NCBI GenBank assembly: GCA_021018815.1
Contig: JAITYX010000011.1
Location: 3,486,501 to 3,550,500 of the forward strand
Source of the DNA: Talinum fruticosum
Lineage: Eukaryota > Streptophyta > Magnoliopsida > Caryophyllales > Talinaceae
Direction of reading: 5' to 3'
Length of the DNA: 64,000 nucleotides
Shown: in pieces, positions 1-11,733 of the stretch
Position numbering within the stretch: position 1 is the first letter of the stretch
How the letters are laid out: each line of letters starts with the position of its first letter
Position numbers and translations under genes: made by a program
The notes under the pieces: model-generated
The model's database searches: none
Seen by the model: only the letters and a program-made list of their open reading frames with translations
What the model was told of the DNA's origin: nothing

Positions 1-481
1 AAACTTTATTCTGTTCGGCTTCTGATCACAAAAAAGGGTTGGGGGGTTGTGTCTGTTATCTTATCTTGCTGTTATTTGATGAGTAGGCTTCTTTTTGGCT
101 TGAATATTTAAAGGAGCTCATGTGTGTGAAATTCAATAGTTGAATATTGGACATACTTTAATCTACCCCAACTCTGAGTAGGCATAATGACTCCTTTCAA
201 GGCCCCTTGCTTCCCATATTCCTCAGAACAAAGAGACTGCTCCAGTTACTTTGTTCTATAATACATTTTATATATACAAAAGGTTTAATACAATAATTTC
301 ACAATATCCTATATATATGCATGAGTTTTCTAGTTATAGGAGCTGAAATGCAGAGAACATGCATAGCTGTTTCGAGAAGTTGGATGAAGATATATTAATT
401 GCCTCTCCGAATGTATTGACTTCTATTGTGTTTGTGCTTATTTAATCAATCTAATATTTTACCAATCTACTCTTGCAACAG
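1..481 (+). other. Intron sequence upstream of the RH53-like last exon
   Basis: No coding segment is visible here. The stretch is AT-rich and ends in a pyrimidine-rich tract and an AG at 480-481, directly before the coding frame that opens at 482. I read it as the last intron of the helicase gene, whose earlier exons lie left of the window. Confidence 0.6.
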
Positions 482-994
482 CTCCCTCCGGTTGCCACAG
501 ATGGTGCTGAGATGGAGATGTCTGGGGGTGGTCGTTCTGGATCCATGTCTCGATTTGGGAATTCAGGGTTCTCTCGCTCAGGAGGCTATGGGAATTCTAG
601 TGCTGGTCGTTATGGCGGCTCTTCAGATTTTGGACGTTCTGGAGGATCTGGTGGTTTTAACTCTGGTCGGTCTGGTGGTTTTAACTCTGGTCGGTCTGGT
701 GGGTTTGGTGACTTTGGGTCTGGCCGGTCTAGTTCATTTGGTGGTTCTTCTAGAATGGGTGGTGGTTTTGAGAGCTCTGGTCCGAGTGGTGGCAATAACT
801 TTGGTCGGTCTGGATTTGGCCGCCCTAGTGGTGGATTTAGTGATGGGGGTTGGACTGATCGATCAGGTGGCTTTGGTAACTTGGGCTCTGGTCGTCAAAG
901 TGGGTTTGGTGATACGCGTCCTAGCCAGAACAGTGGCAATTTTGGAGATTCTCGTTCAAGACGGTTTGGCAGCTTTGGGGATGACAGAAATTAG
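482..994 (+). CDS. DEAD-box ATP-dependent RNA helicase, RH53/RH9-like, C-terminal exon (partial)
   Basis: This open segment of about 170 codons ends at a TAG at 992-994. After a short lead (LPPVATDGAEMEM) it is almost entirely Gly, Ser, Arg and Phe, with repeated units such as RSGGF and FNSGRSGG, and it closes with RRFGSFGDDRN. Low-complexity tails of this kind cap plant mitochondrial DEAD-box helicases of the PMH/RH9/RH53 group, where they are thought to aid RNA binding in group II intron splicing. No helicase core motif lies in the window, so the family call rests on tail composition and on the preceding splice acceptor. The start is set by the AG at 480-481, not by an ATG. Two units at about 655-695 (TTTTAACTCTGGTCGGTCTG) are near-identical, which points to recent repeat expansion. 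Another glycine-rich RNA-binding protein is possible. Confidence 0.6.
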   Translation, partial: LPPVATDGAEMEMSGGGRSGSMSRFGNSGFSRSGGYGNSSAGRYGGSSDFGRSGGSGGFNSGRSGGFNSGRSGGFGDFGSGRSSSFGGSSRMGGGFESSGPSGGNNFGRSGFGRPSGGFSDGGWTDRSGGFGNLGSGRQSGFGDTRPSQNSGNFGDSRSRRFGSFGDDRN

Positions 995-1640
995 AAAACT
1001 TAATCCTTGATCATTGCAAACAGGTAGTTGTTTTCTTTCCTCTTATTACATGTGAGGATATCTTCTACTGGCTGCCTCTCTTAACATTCTGTACTGAGTG
1101 TGTCCTCTTTGTTGATTTCTCTATTCAATTGTGCATCTTTTTGCATTTGCACGTCCAAGTCTAATGCCTCATACCTGTGCCAGGGATCCCAAACCTATGG
1201 TTGCTGGATATGATTTGGGTTACCTGGATTAGACATTTACTTGTCATGGATGGACTTTGGGGCAGGTGGGTCAGCGAGTCTGCTGGCTGCCTCAAGCCGG
1301 CAGGTGGGCGCTCACCTCCAGTTTAAACTTTCAAATTGTGTATGTTTGGTTCAACTGGGTAAGTAAATACAAGTACCTAGTTGTTCCCAAACTTGCTGAA
1401 TGTTTTCAATTAAAGTTCATTCAGGTAGTAATTGATGAATGATGGGGCATCATATATATAGTTTAGATAGATGGGCTGCTCATTCTGTAGCACCAGTTTG
1501 GGAAAGAAATGCTTTTGCCAACTGAAGGACCCATAAAAGACATGATTTTAAGTTTTTAACCCATTGGTGTAGTCTGACTTAAAACCGTACCCAAGCTGAC
1601 GTGACTTGAAAGTAAACCTACCAACCCTAAGTTGGTTTCC
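995..1640 (+). other. 3' untranslated region of the helicase gene, possible 3'UTR intron
   Basis: Downstream of the stop there is a candidate GT donor at 1024 and a candidate AG acceptor at 1182-1183, preceded by a T-rich tract. This would give a 160 nt intron in the 3' untranslated region. No long coding frame is seen. The transcript end cannot be placed by eye. Confidence 0.35.
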
Positions 1641-3678
1641 CGGTTATGACCAAACTACAAGTGCCCCATCCCTAACCATATCAACCTAATTGGGTAATTT
1701 TGGCCTAAGTTAATAAACATCAACAACCTGATTGTGAATGCACCTGATCTGTTGGTCACCCAACTCAAAGTTTCATTAATTCTAGACTCAGATTCACCTG
1801 AAGTAGGAATCAACCTACCAAAGCCTGTCCAAATATAAATATAACACAGATACCATACTGTCTCGAGTCCAATGTAAGCATCCCAGCTACTACATGTGAT
1901 GTATTCTATAGTAAGCAATTTGATATAGTAAGCAATTTGATGTAGTAAGCATCCCAACTTCAGACCTGATTTTGACAATATAGCTTTTCTGCACTGTAGG
2001 CAAGTGGTATGATAGTGGAGATTGCAAGGAAATGAGCATATGAGAATTGAAGCCATTCTTCTGGAAGGGTAATGTGGTGCCTGAATATAATCTGGGATCC
2101 TCGTCTGAAGTTGAAGGAGCGATTTTTGTGATCATTGGCTCAAGTATGAAGATCTACACTGGAATTTACAAATTGTTTCTTGGAAAATCTTAGTTTATGA
2201 AAGATTTAAAATCGTCTGTATTATATAACTATATATGCAGTTTTAAGGGTAGGCATAACCTTATATTTTGTTAGAGCACTACTGGCAATTTGGTCTTTTT
2301 CGATCAAATGTGTGGTAAATAAGACACTAAGATGGGCCTCAGTGCTTGTTTGGTTGCTTATAACCAGACCTCATGGAATCAGAAGTTTCTTGAGCTTGTC
2401 TTTTGTACTCTCAAATATGGAATTTGGTCTCAATGTGCTTGCGGAGATGACAACTGAAGCTTTTGGCAAAAGTGGTGAAAAAATTTCTTAGCACTACGCA
2501 ATTTACAGGGAATGGTTTTAGAGTTGTCCAGTAGGGGCTCTGAAAAAATTGTTACAGAATGAAGTTGGCATAAATATTAAATCCTGTTCATTTAAGTTTA
2601 ACGGTAAAACTCGAAAAAGATAAGTCGATTACAGTTTTGTGACGGGAAAGCCACGGTATTGATTAACCATAGCCACTAAGTTTTGTTTCAGATAGAAATT
2701 TAGGCTTATTTCCTTCCTCCCAACTGTCCCTTTAGCCCTTTTGTTTTTAAGGGTCCGATAAGGATGGCAAATAATGTTTTTGGTAAAAAATGATTTTTTG
2801 AGGAACTTTTGGGTTTTGACTCGGTTAAAAGGTTGTTTAAAATGTTTATTAAGTTGACTTTTTGTAATAGTTTTTTACCCTTAAAAGACATTTTTAAAAA
2901 GTTAATTTCAATAGCTTTTGTAATTGGTTTTTTATAAATTAACTTTTTACCTTAGATCTTTTTGAAAAATAATTAATTTTATCAAATATTTTTTAAAACA
3001 ATTAAATGTAAACAACTAATACAAACATTTAATTCGATCGAGTTAATAACTAATAGCTGACTGTCAAATATGATCTAAATTTTTTAACTAGCCTACCAGT
3101 CAAGTTAGAGCCTTAGGAGAAAGAGAAGAGGGATACCCAACAGTAAGCTAAGGTTGACCAATTCACGACATCCTTCATGTCGAGGAATTTACATTTTTAT
3201 GAATATAAGTATCAAAAATGATATGGTTCTAGGCAAAATAAAAATCTAAAACAAGTCAAGTTATTTATTTCGCGTGGTTTCAGAATTGCATTCAAAGGTC
3301 TATGTTAGCTTTGCAGTCAGCACTATTTTCTCAACATTTTACTTTGTGTTTGTTTGGTACCATCGTATCGGATATGATATTACGCTCAATTCTTATCTAT
3401 ATACTACATTTCAGAGAGACATAAATATACGTCCAAAATGTTTAAACCATCCTCTATTATGAAGTATAGTTGTGAAATGTACCAAATTAACATTCGATTA
3501 TACTTGCTTTTGAAAATAAAACTAAAAACTTAAACTAAAATAGAGCGGAAACTCTAGAATATTGACCAACTTGACCTTGCACAATGTATACATGATTCAC
3601 TCATAAAAGGCAAGTGAAGTAGAATTCCAATTTATTAGAAGGATTAATCATCATTTGGCTAAGGAGGGGAGTATAAGT
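1641..3678. other. Intergenic region, no gene seen
   Basis: The sequence is AT-rich with only short accidental frames. A short direct repeat (AGTAAGCAATTTGAT) occurs twice near 1911-1940. The part next to 3678 is the expected 3' untranslated region of the minus-strand glucosyltransferase. Confidence 0.5.
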
Positions 3679-4628
3679 TCAATTAGGCATGGGAAACCTC
3701 TTAAATTGAATATCATCAATTAAACGATCCAGATTGCAATATGAAGTCCCACCTTCTTCAACAGCTTTGGCCGCCAACTTTGCCAATTTATCCACTTTAG
3801 CCCCAAATCTTTCTCTTTGCTCACCCATGAGCTCCCTTATCATCTCCTCAATTGTAACTCTATCGCAGGTATCCTTCATGTCTAGTCCGATCTCCCATAC
3901 CTCGCTCACCATTCTGCTGTTCATTTGTTGATCCACAAAGAAAGGCCAACATATCATGGGCACGCCCACTGCTATACTCTCCAGAGTCGAGTTCCACCCA
4001 CTATGAGTCAGAAACCCACCTATAGCTCGGTGGGCTAGGACCTCCTCTTGTGGGACCCAACTCGCTAGCCACCCTCTTTCCTTGGTGCCTTCTTCGAGCT
4101 CCGTTGGGACCTCGAGTTGGGTCTCACCATCGTGGCCTGTGTCAATTATGGAGCCCGGCCTCCTAACCCAAAGAAACCGGGTCTTGCTATTCACCAACCC
4201 GTGCCAAAACTCCATGAGTTGGTGCCTTGTCATAAGTGCTAGGCTCCCAATGCTAACGAAGAGGACTGACTTGGAGGGTTGAGCATCGAGCCATGCTAAG
4301 CAACTTCGATCTTCTTCCCATAGGCTATTCGATGATGCCTTTTCCGAAATGTTGGGTTCAACCCTCGTCCTGAGGAGCGAGTGGAGAGGACCAATGGTGT
4401 ATAGATTAGGACAGAGATCGTGCATATGTGAGAGCAAAGGTGCCTCAAGATCATCAAATGTGTTGAGTATGTGGCCTTGAGCTCTAGGGTAACATTGGGC
4501 TTCCTTATGAACGAGTCGGATCACTTGGTTGTTTGGATTGTAAGTACGGCAAAAGCTTGGAAGATCACGGCGTCTCAAGTAATCTTCCATTCCTGGTACA
4601 CTTGTTATTTGTGCATCCAAGTCATCTC
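3679..4628 (-). CDS. UDP-glucosyltransferase, UGT709-like, copy A, exon 2 (C-terminal half)
   Basis: This exon encodes the sugar-donor half of a plant family 1 glycosyltransferase. The acceptor AG is at 4630-4629 and the stop is at 3679. The 44-residue PSPG box lies at about residues 369-412. It starts WVPQEEVLAHRAIGGF and ends FFVDQ; a final Gln is usual in UDP-glucose users. Upstream are the family segments GMEDYLRRRDLPSFCR and GHILNTFDDLEAPLL, and the tail reads YCNLDRLIDDIQ, which I associate with the UGT709 or 7-deoxyloganetic acid glucosyltransferase group. Exons 1 and 2 join in phase (535 + 950 nt, 494 residues), a normal length. The likely job is cytosolic glucosylation of a small lipophilic acid or alcohol such as a terpenoid; the true acceptor cannot be read from sequence. 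Confidence 0.9.
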
Positions 4629-5685
4629 CTGTGACAATTTTGATTTAGCCAAAGATGTTATTTCCTTGAGCTAATTGACATCTTGACGGTACCTTATGGA
4701 CTATTAGTCAAATGTTTACTTTTCTTTACCTTTCTTTTTTTTTTTTTTTCCAATTTGTATATAAGACATAAAGCCTAGGCCTAATATTAGGCCCAAACGG
4801 GGCGTATGGGGTGGAGAAATGAAGAATACATTAACTTCCTTTGGGCCTAAAAGAGGCTTGTTACTGTCCATAATAATTTCTTCTAAAAATGGAAATTTAT
4901 TTCAATTTTTTAAAATTTAAAAGGGTTTGCCAAGTGAGCTACTAAGTCAATTAAAGTGTACTGCGTGCTACTATAACCTGCTACATCTTACTAAGTGTTA
5001 TGCTAATTGTAAGCACTCCAAACTTTCATCCTTTTACCAGGATTTGAGTTTAGGTGGAGAAAATTTTTTACTAGGTGTTCAACAAGTTGGGATGTGTTAT
5101 GGGTTTAGACTTGATATCCTTATCCCCTTTCCTAGGAACCTTAAATTCAATTACGTTTACCGCTGAAATAGAAGCTCAATTAAATAGCCTACACTTACTA
5201 TTATAAAACAAAACTACTACATCTTTTTCTTTGAATATATTTATTTATCTATTTAAGAGATGAATCACTGTCAAAAAACATGTTGTCAGCCTTTAACATA
5301 ATATTTAACTCTCTTGATTTTATTTTAATTAATATTTTAAAGTTATGAGGTAATATCAAAAAATTAAATCTACATTATAAATCTTAAATAAAAAAATAAA
5401 TTATTTCTCAAAAAATTTAATTAAAAAATTTTAATTAATTATTAATTAAATATATTATTAATATTGTAAAACGATATATATTATATATAAAATAAAAAAT
5501 AATTAAAATGATGATATTTTGAACTAATGGAGTACATAAGAACTTTATTGGCACCTAATACATCATAAATAATTTGTCCTTGACTTTTGGTCGTGACTCG
5601 TGAGACTTCCTAACCCACTACATGAAAATCAAAAGTTTCATTAAAAAGTTTGATTATAAAAACACACGTAGTCATGACTACTAAC
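4629..5685 (-). other. Single intron of UGT copy A
   Basis: This 1,057 nt intron has donor GT at 5685-5684 and acceptor AG at 4630-4629. It interrupts the codon after PFQ in phase 1. Copy B at 38.8 kb has its intron at the same codon and phase, but that intron is only 431 nt. The insert is AT-rich with no coding signal. Confidence 0.85.
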
Positions 5686-6220
5686 CTTGGAAAGGCAGCT
5701 CGCCAGCTTGGACCATCTTGGGGACACAAAGGTAGGCCCAAAGACCACAAGGACTAATTGTCTCAAAATAAACTAGGGGCACTCTTAGCTCCTTGGCCAC
5801 ATCCACCATGAACCCAAAGAACCCATCCGCTATAATACACGTGACCGAGCTCCGGTCCGACTGGTTCCACAAACTACCGTAAGCCAACAGCTCCCTGAGC
5901 AGACTTTTGGCATCCGCAGCCTGAGCTGCCAGGGACTCAGTCACATCACCGACTTGGTGGGCCCCACGGAGGCAGTCGTCTGGGCCTAGACCATCAGGCA
6001 CCGACTCGAGATGAAACCGACTCCCGAACCGGGAGAGACGGGCCCCAGCGTCAGAGTGGTAGGCGAGGCGGCGGGCTGCGGCACGAGTGGTGACGAAGGT
6101 GACCGAGACGGTGGGTTGGGCTAGGGAGAGGATGAGCTCGGCTAGGTTGAGCATGCAGTTGATCGGGCCTTGAAGGGGCAAAGGGAATATAACTACATGT
6201 GTTCGGTGGTGATTATCCAT
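5686..6220 (-). CDS. UDP-glucosyltransferase, UGT709-like, copy A, exon 1 (N-terminal half)
   Basis: This exon encodes the acceptor-binding half, beginning MDNHHRTHVVIFPLPLQGP. The chosen ATG (6220-6218) lies 8 residues before the THVV strand typical of the family start. The residue that is normally the catalytic His in QGH is Pro19 here (QGP), and copy B has the same Pro. The partner Asp that usually activates that His is kept (Asp132 in IIADGF). The first-half sequence KELRVPLVYFETISPCGLWAYL is typical of the family. The exon is GC-richer than its surroundings. Either this subfamily uses a different catalytic arrangement or activity is altered. No break is seen in this copy. Confidence 0.9.
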
Positions 6221-6276
6221 GTGGTCTTGATGTTGGAGGCAGTAGTGTTGGTGCGTTGTGTTTGAGTATTGCCTCG

Positions 6277-6284
6277 CTTTTATG
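6277..6284 (-). promoter_or_regulatory. Possible TATA box of UGT copy A
   Basis: On the minus strand the sequence reads CATAAAAG, about 57 bp upstream of the ATG at 6220. Position and sequence fit a plant core promoter with a short leader. No further elements are claimed. Confidence 0.35.
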
Positions 6285-9200
6285 CGTAGTCATGAAGATG
6301 CCAATTCATAAATAAATATAAGTGGTACGAAATATGATTAATATTTTAATAGGCGTGGTGCAATTAAATAAAAAAAAAGTCATGTCTTATGGAGAAAAAT
6401 GATTATTCTTATATTATCCAAATCAATAAATTATGTGAATACTTTTTCTTTTTTTTTTTCATGGAACCTAGGTTTATGGGCAAAAAGATAAGTTTTATAG
6501 AATATTATTTAGTACATTATTTGTGCGATTATATCGATATAAGTTGATTCAAGTAATTTGATACTTATTTATCATAAGTAGAGTCTTGAATACATTGTTT
6601 TGTTGGATAGGATTTTATACCTCCTTTTAGAAAAAGAAGTTTTATAGAAGATTATTTGTATCATGTGTACGATCATATTAACACGTGTAACTAATTTGAC
6701 ACTTGAATCTCTTAAGTAAAGTCTCAAGTTCGAATCTTGTAAAAGGAAAAAGTTTGTAATGGGAGAGTTTTATTCATTTATGGGCCAACAATAGTTGACT
6801 TTAATAAATAGAGACTTAAATACCAAAAATATCATTTGTACGAGCATTCTAAATACATTAATAAAAATAATACTGATATAAAGCAAATATGACGTTCCTC
6901 ATAGAAACAAAGGAACTTTAAAATTAAAATAAACTAATTAAAATCTTGTCACATTTAATGTATAATTTCTCTTCTATACAAAACATAAGGTTTTTACAAA
7001 GATGGAATCTTTGAAGAATATTCATAGGAAATAATAAAAAGAAGTTTAAACCAAAATTTAGACTCAAACTCGAAATGATCCAAATCGAATCGAATTTCAA
7101 ACCGATTCAATTCGAACTCTACGAAGTTTGAATAAGTTGAATGGATTGATTAAATATGAGTCAATTTTACTTAGTCTTATCTCTTACAACCTCCGTTTAT
7201 ATTAAACATAAATTTATCCGATTAAAAATTAAAGTTGGTATAAAAATAATAAGAATAAAATTAAACTCTACTAGATTTCTATGCGATCCAAAATTAGCCC
7301 GACACCTTCACCTAAAAGTATCCAAATCAATATTGACTAGAACCACATTCGGCCCGACGGTACATTTATCAGGACTGCTTGCTCTTTTAAGGAGTCCTAG
7401 TCTAGAACTTCAAATTGATGAATTCCTCCGTTGAAGAACAAACTTGGTGGCACAATTAATGGATCATGGGCCAGTGTTAACCTCTTTAAGTTTGTAGGTT
7501 TTGAAACTTGTCGAACGGATGCCAAGATATGAGTCATATTTGACAACCAGCTATTAAGCTGTCATATTGATCTGTTTGTATTAGTTGTCAATTATTTGAC
7601 TTAATTGTTTATATTAACTTTTTGTTAAAAAATATATGTAAAATTAATTGTTTCTAACAAAATTAGCTCAATTTCACTATTTGTTTAAACATTACAATTC
7701 TAATATTATATATTTATTTTTTCTCAATATTATATGATATATAAGGTAAATTTATATCTCTACGTAACTTTGACTACAAAAATATTTTTATGTACTTTGA
7801 CTTGATTTCATTTTCAATAAATATATTTAAATTCATATGATAAAACTATTTATTTTCTATGATTGGCGATGACAATGGGATATTACTCTTTTAACCCTCT
7901 CCCAACCTAATTATGAATGATGACTACCAAAGTCATACGAACCTATTTAAAAGTAACTTAAATTCATCTCATTAGGGGTAGGTTGGGGCGGATATTTACT
8001 GAGTTCGAATTCAATTATTCTCTCAAATTATGACAGACTAATTAATATAAGCTTTTTATAGTTTTTAAAAATTAATATTAAAAAAGTAAATTAAATAAGG
8101 TTTTCTTTTCTAAAAAATTTAGTGTAATTTTGTTTGAGTTATAAGGACAATATGGTAATTTTAGATATTAATATAAAATCTTTTTAAAAAATTATTCTAA
8201 ATATTCTTTTAAAAAAAAGTTATTCCAAATAATTTTTTACAAAAGAGCTTTTAAGGTATAAATTTTTTTCAAAAAGCTCTTCACCGAATAGCTCAATTAG
8301 CCTTTTAACAAAAATTAAGCAGTTAACTAGCCAAAAATAAAATTTAAAATAAAAAAATTGTTTGCTAAACAACCATAATAATCCCTTCTAGAAAAAGGCT
8401 AATGTTAATGCCCAAATAAAAAGGGATTCCTATGAGAATTCAGAATAAAAAATTCAACCTCAGCAACATTGACACAAGCTCTAGTTTCAATCAACGTCAT
8501 GTGATATAACTTCTGTTCAAAAATTCAATTTTTTTTCACAAATTTACGAAAAATTTGAGTAGAAAACACAAAATAAATACATTCTATAGCCAGAACTTAC
8601 AATTATTTAATTTGATGTCTGTGACTAAAGCTATACCCTGAATGATAGACAGTAGTTGAATGCATAAGGGAAGGGGTAAACATATCAAGCCTAGACGTTT
8701 AGTTCAAGTTTAAAATACATCCCAATTTTTTTGTAAATTAAGAAGAGAAATTGTTTCCACCAAAGTTTAAACCCTGGTGGAACGAATGAAAGTATGGAGT
8801 GCTTACCACTAGGATAATACTCACTTTGTGGCTTATGATCCATCTTAGAGTCCCATCTCATATGCTTTTTTTTTTTTTTTTGCAAGGTACTATGGCCGCG
8901 AGATCAACATATTACGGACTTCGCTTAATTATGGGTTGGTTAAATACGACTTAAAAAATTATCTATATATTTTGTTATTGTGTATGTGATAGTGTTTTTT
9001 AATTATTAAATAGACCTACCTTTTGGCCCCATATCTCGGAGAAAGTTCAAAAGGTTGATTGGGTCGGAGAAGGGAATGTAAATCCCAACACTTATTCACT
9101 CTACAATTTCCTCAAATAAAGAAATTGGTCCCCTAAAATCGAACACTGGGAGAGGAGGGAGAAAGGTGGGAATAAAGTGAGTGGTCATTGCTTTGACATG

Positions 9201-9420
9201 TATATTTGATAGTATATTTATAAATACCAAATTTTAACTCGTATTCATTTAAAATTTTATTATTAATATTAATATTTCTAAAAATATACTGTCAAGTATA
9301 AAAAAATGACAATCAAATTGAAACAAATAAGTGCCTAAAAGGGCCAAATACATAAATTAAAAAAAAGAGGTCATTTACAGAAACCCCTCTCTAATTGATA
9401 TCATCATTTCATTCAAGAGG
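6285..9420. other. AT-rich intergenic region, no gene seen
   Basis: No coding segment with family similarity was found on either strand. The part next to 6285 would include the upstream control region of UGT copy A. Homopolymer A and T runs are frequent. Confidence 0.5.
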
Positions 9421-10203
9421 TTGAAAAAACCCAACTTAAATTATCCGAATGATTCACGGAAAAGTAGGAATTACACTGTTTTCAATAATGGTAGTTCTAA
9501 TACCATTACTACAATTTTACGGACCAAAACATCGTCTGGCAAACATGGTCTACATGCAGACTGGATCACCATTTTCGACTCATTCTCATCATCCCTTCCA
9601 CCATTTCATTGATTCTCATTTTCTCTCTCGCTGTCTCACTCTATCTCTCTCGCTATCTACCTCTCTCATTCCCCCATAGCTAGCGCCGTGTTACACTTAC
9701 ACTTTCGCCACCTCTCTTGACCCCCATCTGTCGTAATCCGGCCGTCGAACTCGCCGGGAACAGCAAGATGTTCCCCAACTCGCCTGAAAACGTGAATTCA
9801 TTGTATGCAATGTGTAATTAGGGTGTTCGGGAATTCGCTGAATTTCGTTGTTCTAATTTGGGCAGAGTATAACTCCAGAGACACAAGAATCAAGCCTCCT
9901 CTGCTGCTGTTGGTTAGATCTCTATCTATCTCTCTTTAATTTGCACTGAATATGTATGCAAAAGATTAGCTTATGGCTATTAAAAATGCAAATACTATGA
10001 GACAAAATTTCATCAAGATGAAATTAAAGTGGACACTGTTGTTTTCAGATGTTTCTGCAGTTACTTGTGCTTGTTTGAGTCCAAATGTGTTCCCTTGTCC
10101 TGCTGTTTTCACAATTTTTTGCTTCATAATTTCATTCCCCATATGGACTTCTCCCTTTAGGAGGAAAAGGTTGCTAGTAAATTGATTTTGTAACTGACTT
10201 CAG
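9421..10203 (+). other. Promoter/5' leader-like part of a composite transposon body
   Basis: A CT-rich stretch (9613-9725) followed by GC-richer DNA and then intron-like DNA resembles the start of a plant transcription unit. It runs on the same strand into the gene fragments at 10204 and 10571. It could be the captured leader of the CDP-diacylglycerol synthase gene or come from another donor. No protein is supported here. Confidence 0.3.
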
Positions 10204-10340
10204 GTTTTATGTGGTTCATTCTCATTCCGAAGAAGATGTACAAGTATCAGTTTGGCCAGTTTGCATGGACGCACACAATCCTTATTGGAATAATGGTGTT
10301 CAGCAGATTTTTTTCAGCAATTGTGGTCAAATTTGATTTG
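10204..10340 (+). pseudogene. Fragment of a CDP-diacylglycerol synthase (phosphatidate cytidylyltransferase) gene
   Basis: After an acceptor AG at 10202-10203 one frame reads [20 protein letters not shown] and then [10 protein letters not shown]. This closely matches the exon of plant CDS1/CDS2 whose usual text is [28 protein letters not shown], a membrane segment and loop of the enzyme that makes CDP-diacylglycerol from phosphatidic acid and CTP. One Lys of the family KKK is missing. The similarity fades after about 10312 and the frame ends soon after. No other exon of the gene is found nearby, so this is an isolated exon with flanking intron. It lies 230 bp from a fragment of an unrelated gene, which points to capture by a transposon. 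Confidence 0.8.
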
Positions 10341-10570
10341 TTTGTCATTGTTCGTTTCGATCTGTGAGTGTATGAGTTTGGACAAATTAGGATTCCGATG
10401 TTCTTCGAATTAGGTTTTTGACGCTTTTTGGTATTTGCAGGACAGATTTTTCTTGGGTTAATGAGCAGCTGTAATAATTGTCCTTTGGGGTGTGGATTTT
10501 TCCCTTCATTGGTAATTAGTAACAGGAGAGCTTCCTGCTTAGCTGATACTGTGTGGTTTCGAAACTGCAG

Positions 10571-10604
10571 ATATGAGGACGAGCCCCCGGAGCCTGAAAT
10601 TGAG
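10571..10604 (+). pseudogene. Exon fragment of the RNA polymerase subunit RPB6 gene
   Basis: A 34 nt exon-like segment between AG (10569-10570) and GT (10605-10606) encodes YEDEPPEPEIE. This acidic string is characteristic of the N-terminal region of plant RPB6 (NRPB6A/ABC14-like), a shared subunit of the RNA polymerases. The preceding 200 bp look like intron. None of the conserved C-terminal core of RPB6 is present in the window. I treat it as a captured fragment. The match is short, so confidence rests on its exactness and on the correct splice borders. Confidence 0.65.
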
Positions 10605-10655
10605 GTAAAACGAACTTTGATTCTAGGATTTCATTTTTATCAACGGTACATCACC

Positions 10656-10775
10656 TACAGATCTCCCTGTGACCCAATTCCTGCGAAGCAGATACAGATC
10701 CTCGGGATTTCTTTATCACTACTTCATGGAATGATATCCGAGAACTTGAGAAGATTGAACTTGCTGTATTTCTAG
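10656..10775 (+). other. Exon-like segment of unknown origin in the composite element
   Basis: A CACCTACAG acceptor-like end at about 10672 is followed by 100 bp of balanced composition unlike its AT-rich flanks. I do not recognise a protein in any frame. Given the two captured pieces just upstream, it may be a third captured fragment. Confidence 0.25.
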
Positions 10776-10817
10776 TTGGTTAAACAACTATTTTTTTAAT
10801 TAAAAATGATCAATTAG

Positions 10818-11158
10818 AGACCGAATTTGAAAAAGCGTCTCAATTAGAGACCGAAAATATTTCGGTCTCTATTGAGACGCACCTTTCAGTCTGTCATGGA
10901 GACTGAAAAGCCGATGGTCTCTGTTAGAGACTAAAAGTTTAGTCTCAATTAGAGATCGATATTATTTCGGTCTCTAACAGAGACCGACTTTTTCAATCTC
11001 TAAATCAGTCTCCGATTGAGACCTCTGTCGGTTTTCGATCTCTAAATTCAAATTGCTACCACATTTTTCGAGACAAAATATTCACGGTCTCTAATCGGTC
11101 GCTAATTCAAGTTAGAGACCGAAATTTTCAGCCTCTAATGAAGCGCTTTCTTGTAATG
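10818..11158 (+). mobile_element. CACTA (En/Spm)-type transposon terminus with subterminal repeats
   Basis: The motif GAGACCGAA or its complement TTCGGTCTC recurs many times in both orientations between 10818 and 11130. The array ends in TTTCTTGTAATG (11147-11158), one base from TTTCTTGTAGTG, the complement of the CACTACAAGAAA end of CACTA elements. Dense short subterminal repeats next to such an end are diagnostic of the superfamily. The opposite end was not found to the left, so the element is truncated or its other end has decayed. The host gene fragments at 10204 and 10571 lie just inside this terminus. Confidence 0.7.
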
Positions 11159-11165
11159 TTCTACT

Positions 11166-11486
11166 TAGTTTGTCGGTTGGCACAAACCGTTAGGAGGATA
11201 TATCAAAATTAACTTTGATGGATCAAGTTCTTCTTCATCGAGTGCACGAAGGTTTCATGATTAGAAGTTGGGATGACGAGGTTTATTCAAGCCGGGACGA
11301 ACAACCTAGGACCAACATTTGTGTTAATAGCATAGGCCTCGATATGAGGAATGGTGTCAAAGCGATGAGCGCAAGCGAGTTTCAATCAATTGTTTTGGAA
11401 GGGGATAATCAAACTGTTATTAAAGTGATTAAACGAGAGATGCGAGTGCCATGGTAAATCCATACTCTCGTTCATGATACTCGTTA
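11166..11486 (+). pseudogene. LINE-type RNase H domain, 5' part (interrupted by a Helitron)
   Basis: The frame from about 11178 reads WHKP-LGGYIKINFDGS, then ARGFMIRSWDDE, then GLDMRNGVKAMSASEF and IVLEGDNQTVIK. This is the RVT_3 RNase H-like domain found at the 3' end of plant non-LTR retrotransposons. The Asp of NFDG and the Asp of EGDN are kept. The usual Glu of the AEA motif is not clearly preserved, and the stretch before it is degraded. It stops after MRVPW. Nucleotide similarity to the copy at 30.6 kb continues to 11486 and resumes at 17032. Confidence 0.75.
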
Positions 11487-11733
11487 TCTATACACTATAT
11501 AATGCCAATCTTTTCAAATTTCAAAATACTCGCAACCGAGTAATTTTCGAATTTAAAATGATCTCAACCGTTAAAATTGTGCGAGATAACCTCCAGCCGT
11601 TGATCTAAATTAATTTATCAGTAAAAAATTTAAATCAAATATCCACCGTTTGATAAAGTTGAGCCGCTTACGTCTCTCTCTTTCGCTAAACTCTAGCCTC
11701 GACGTCTTCTCACGTCCGTATCCCTTTAGCTTC

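Noticed and set aside
610..795. Proline-rich minus-strand frame
   Set aside because: It is the antisense shadow of the glycine-rich helicase tail.
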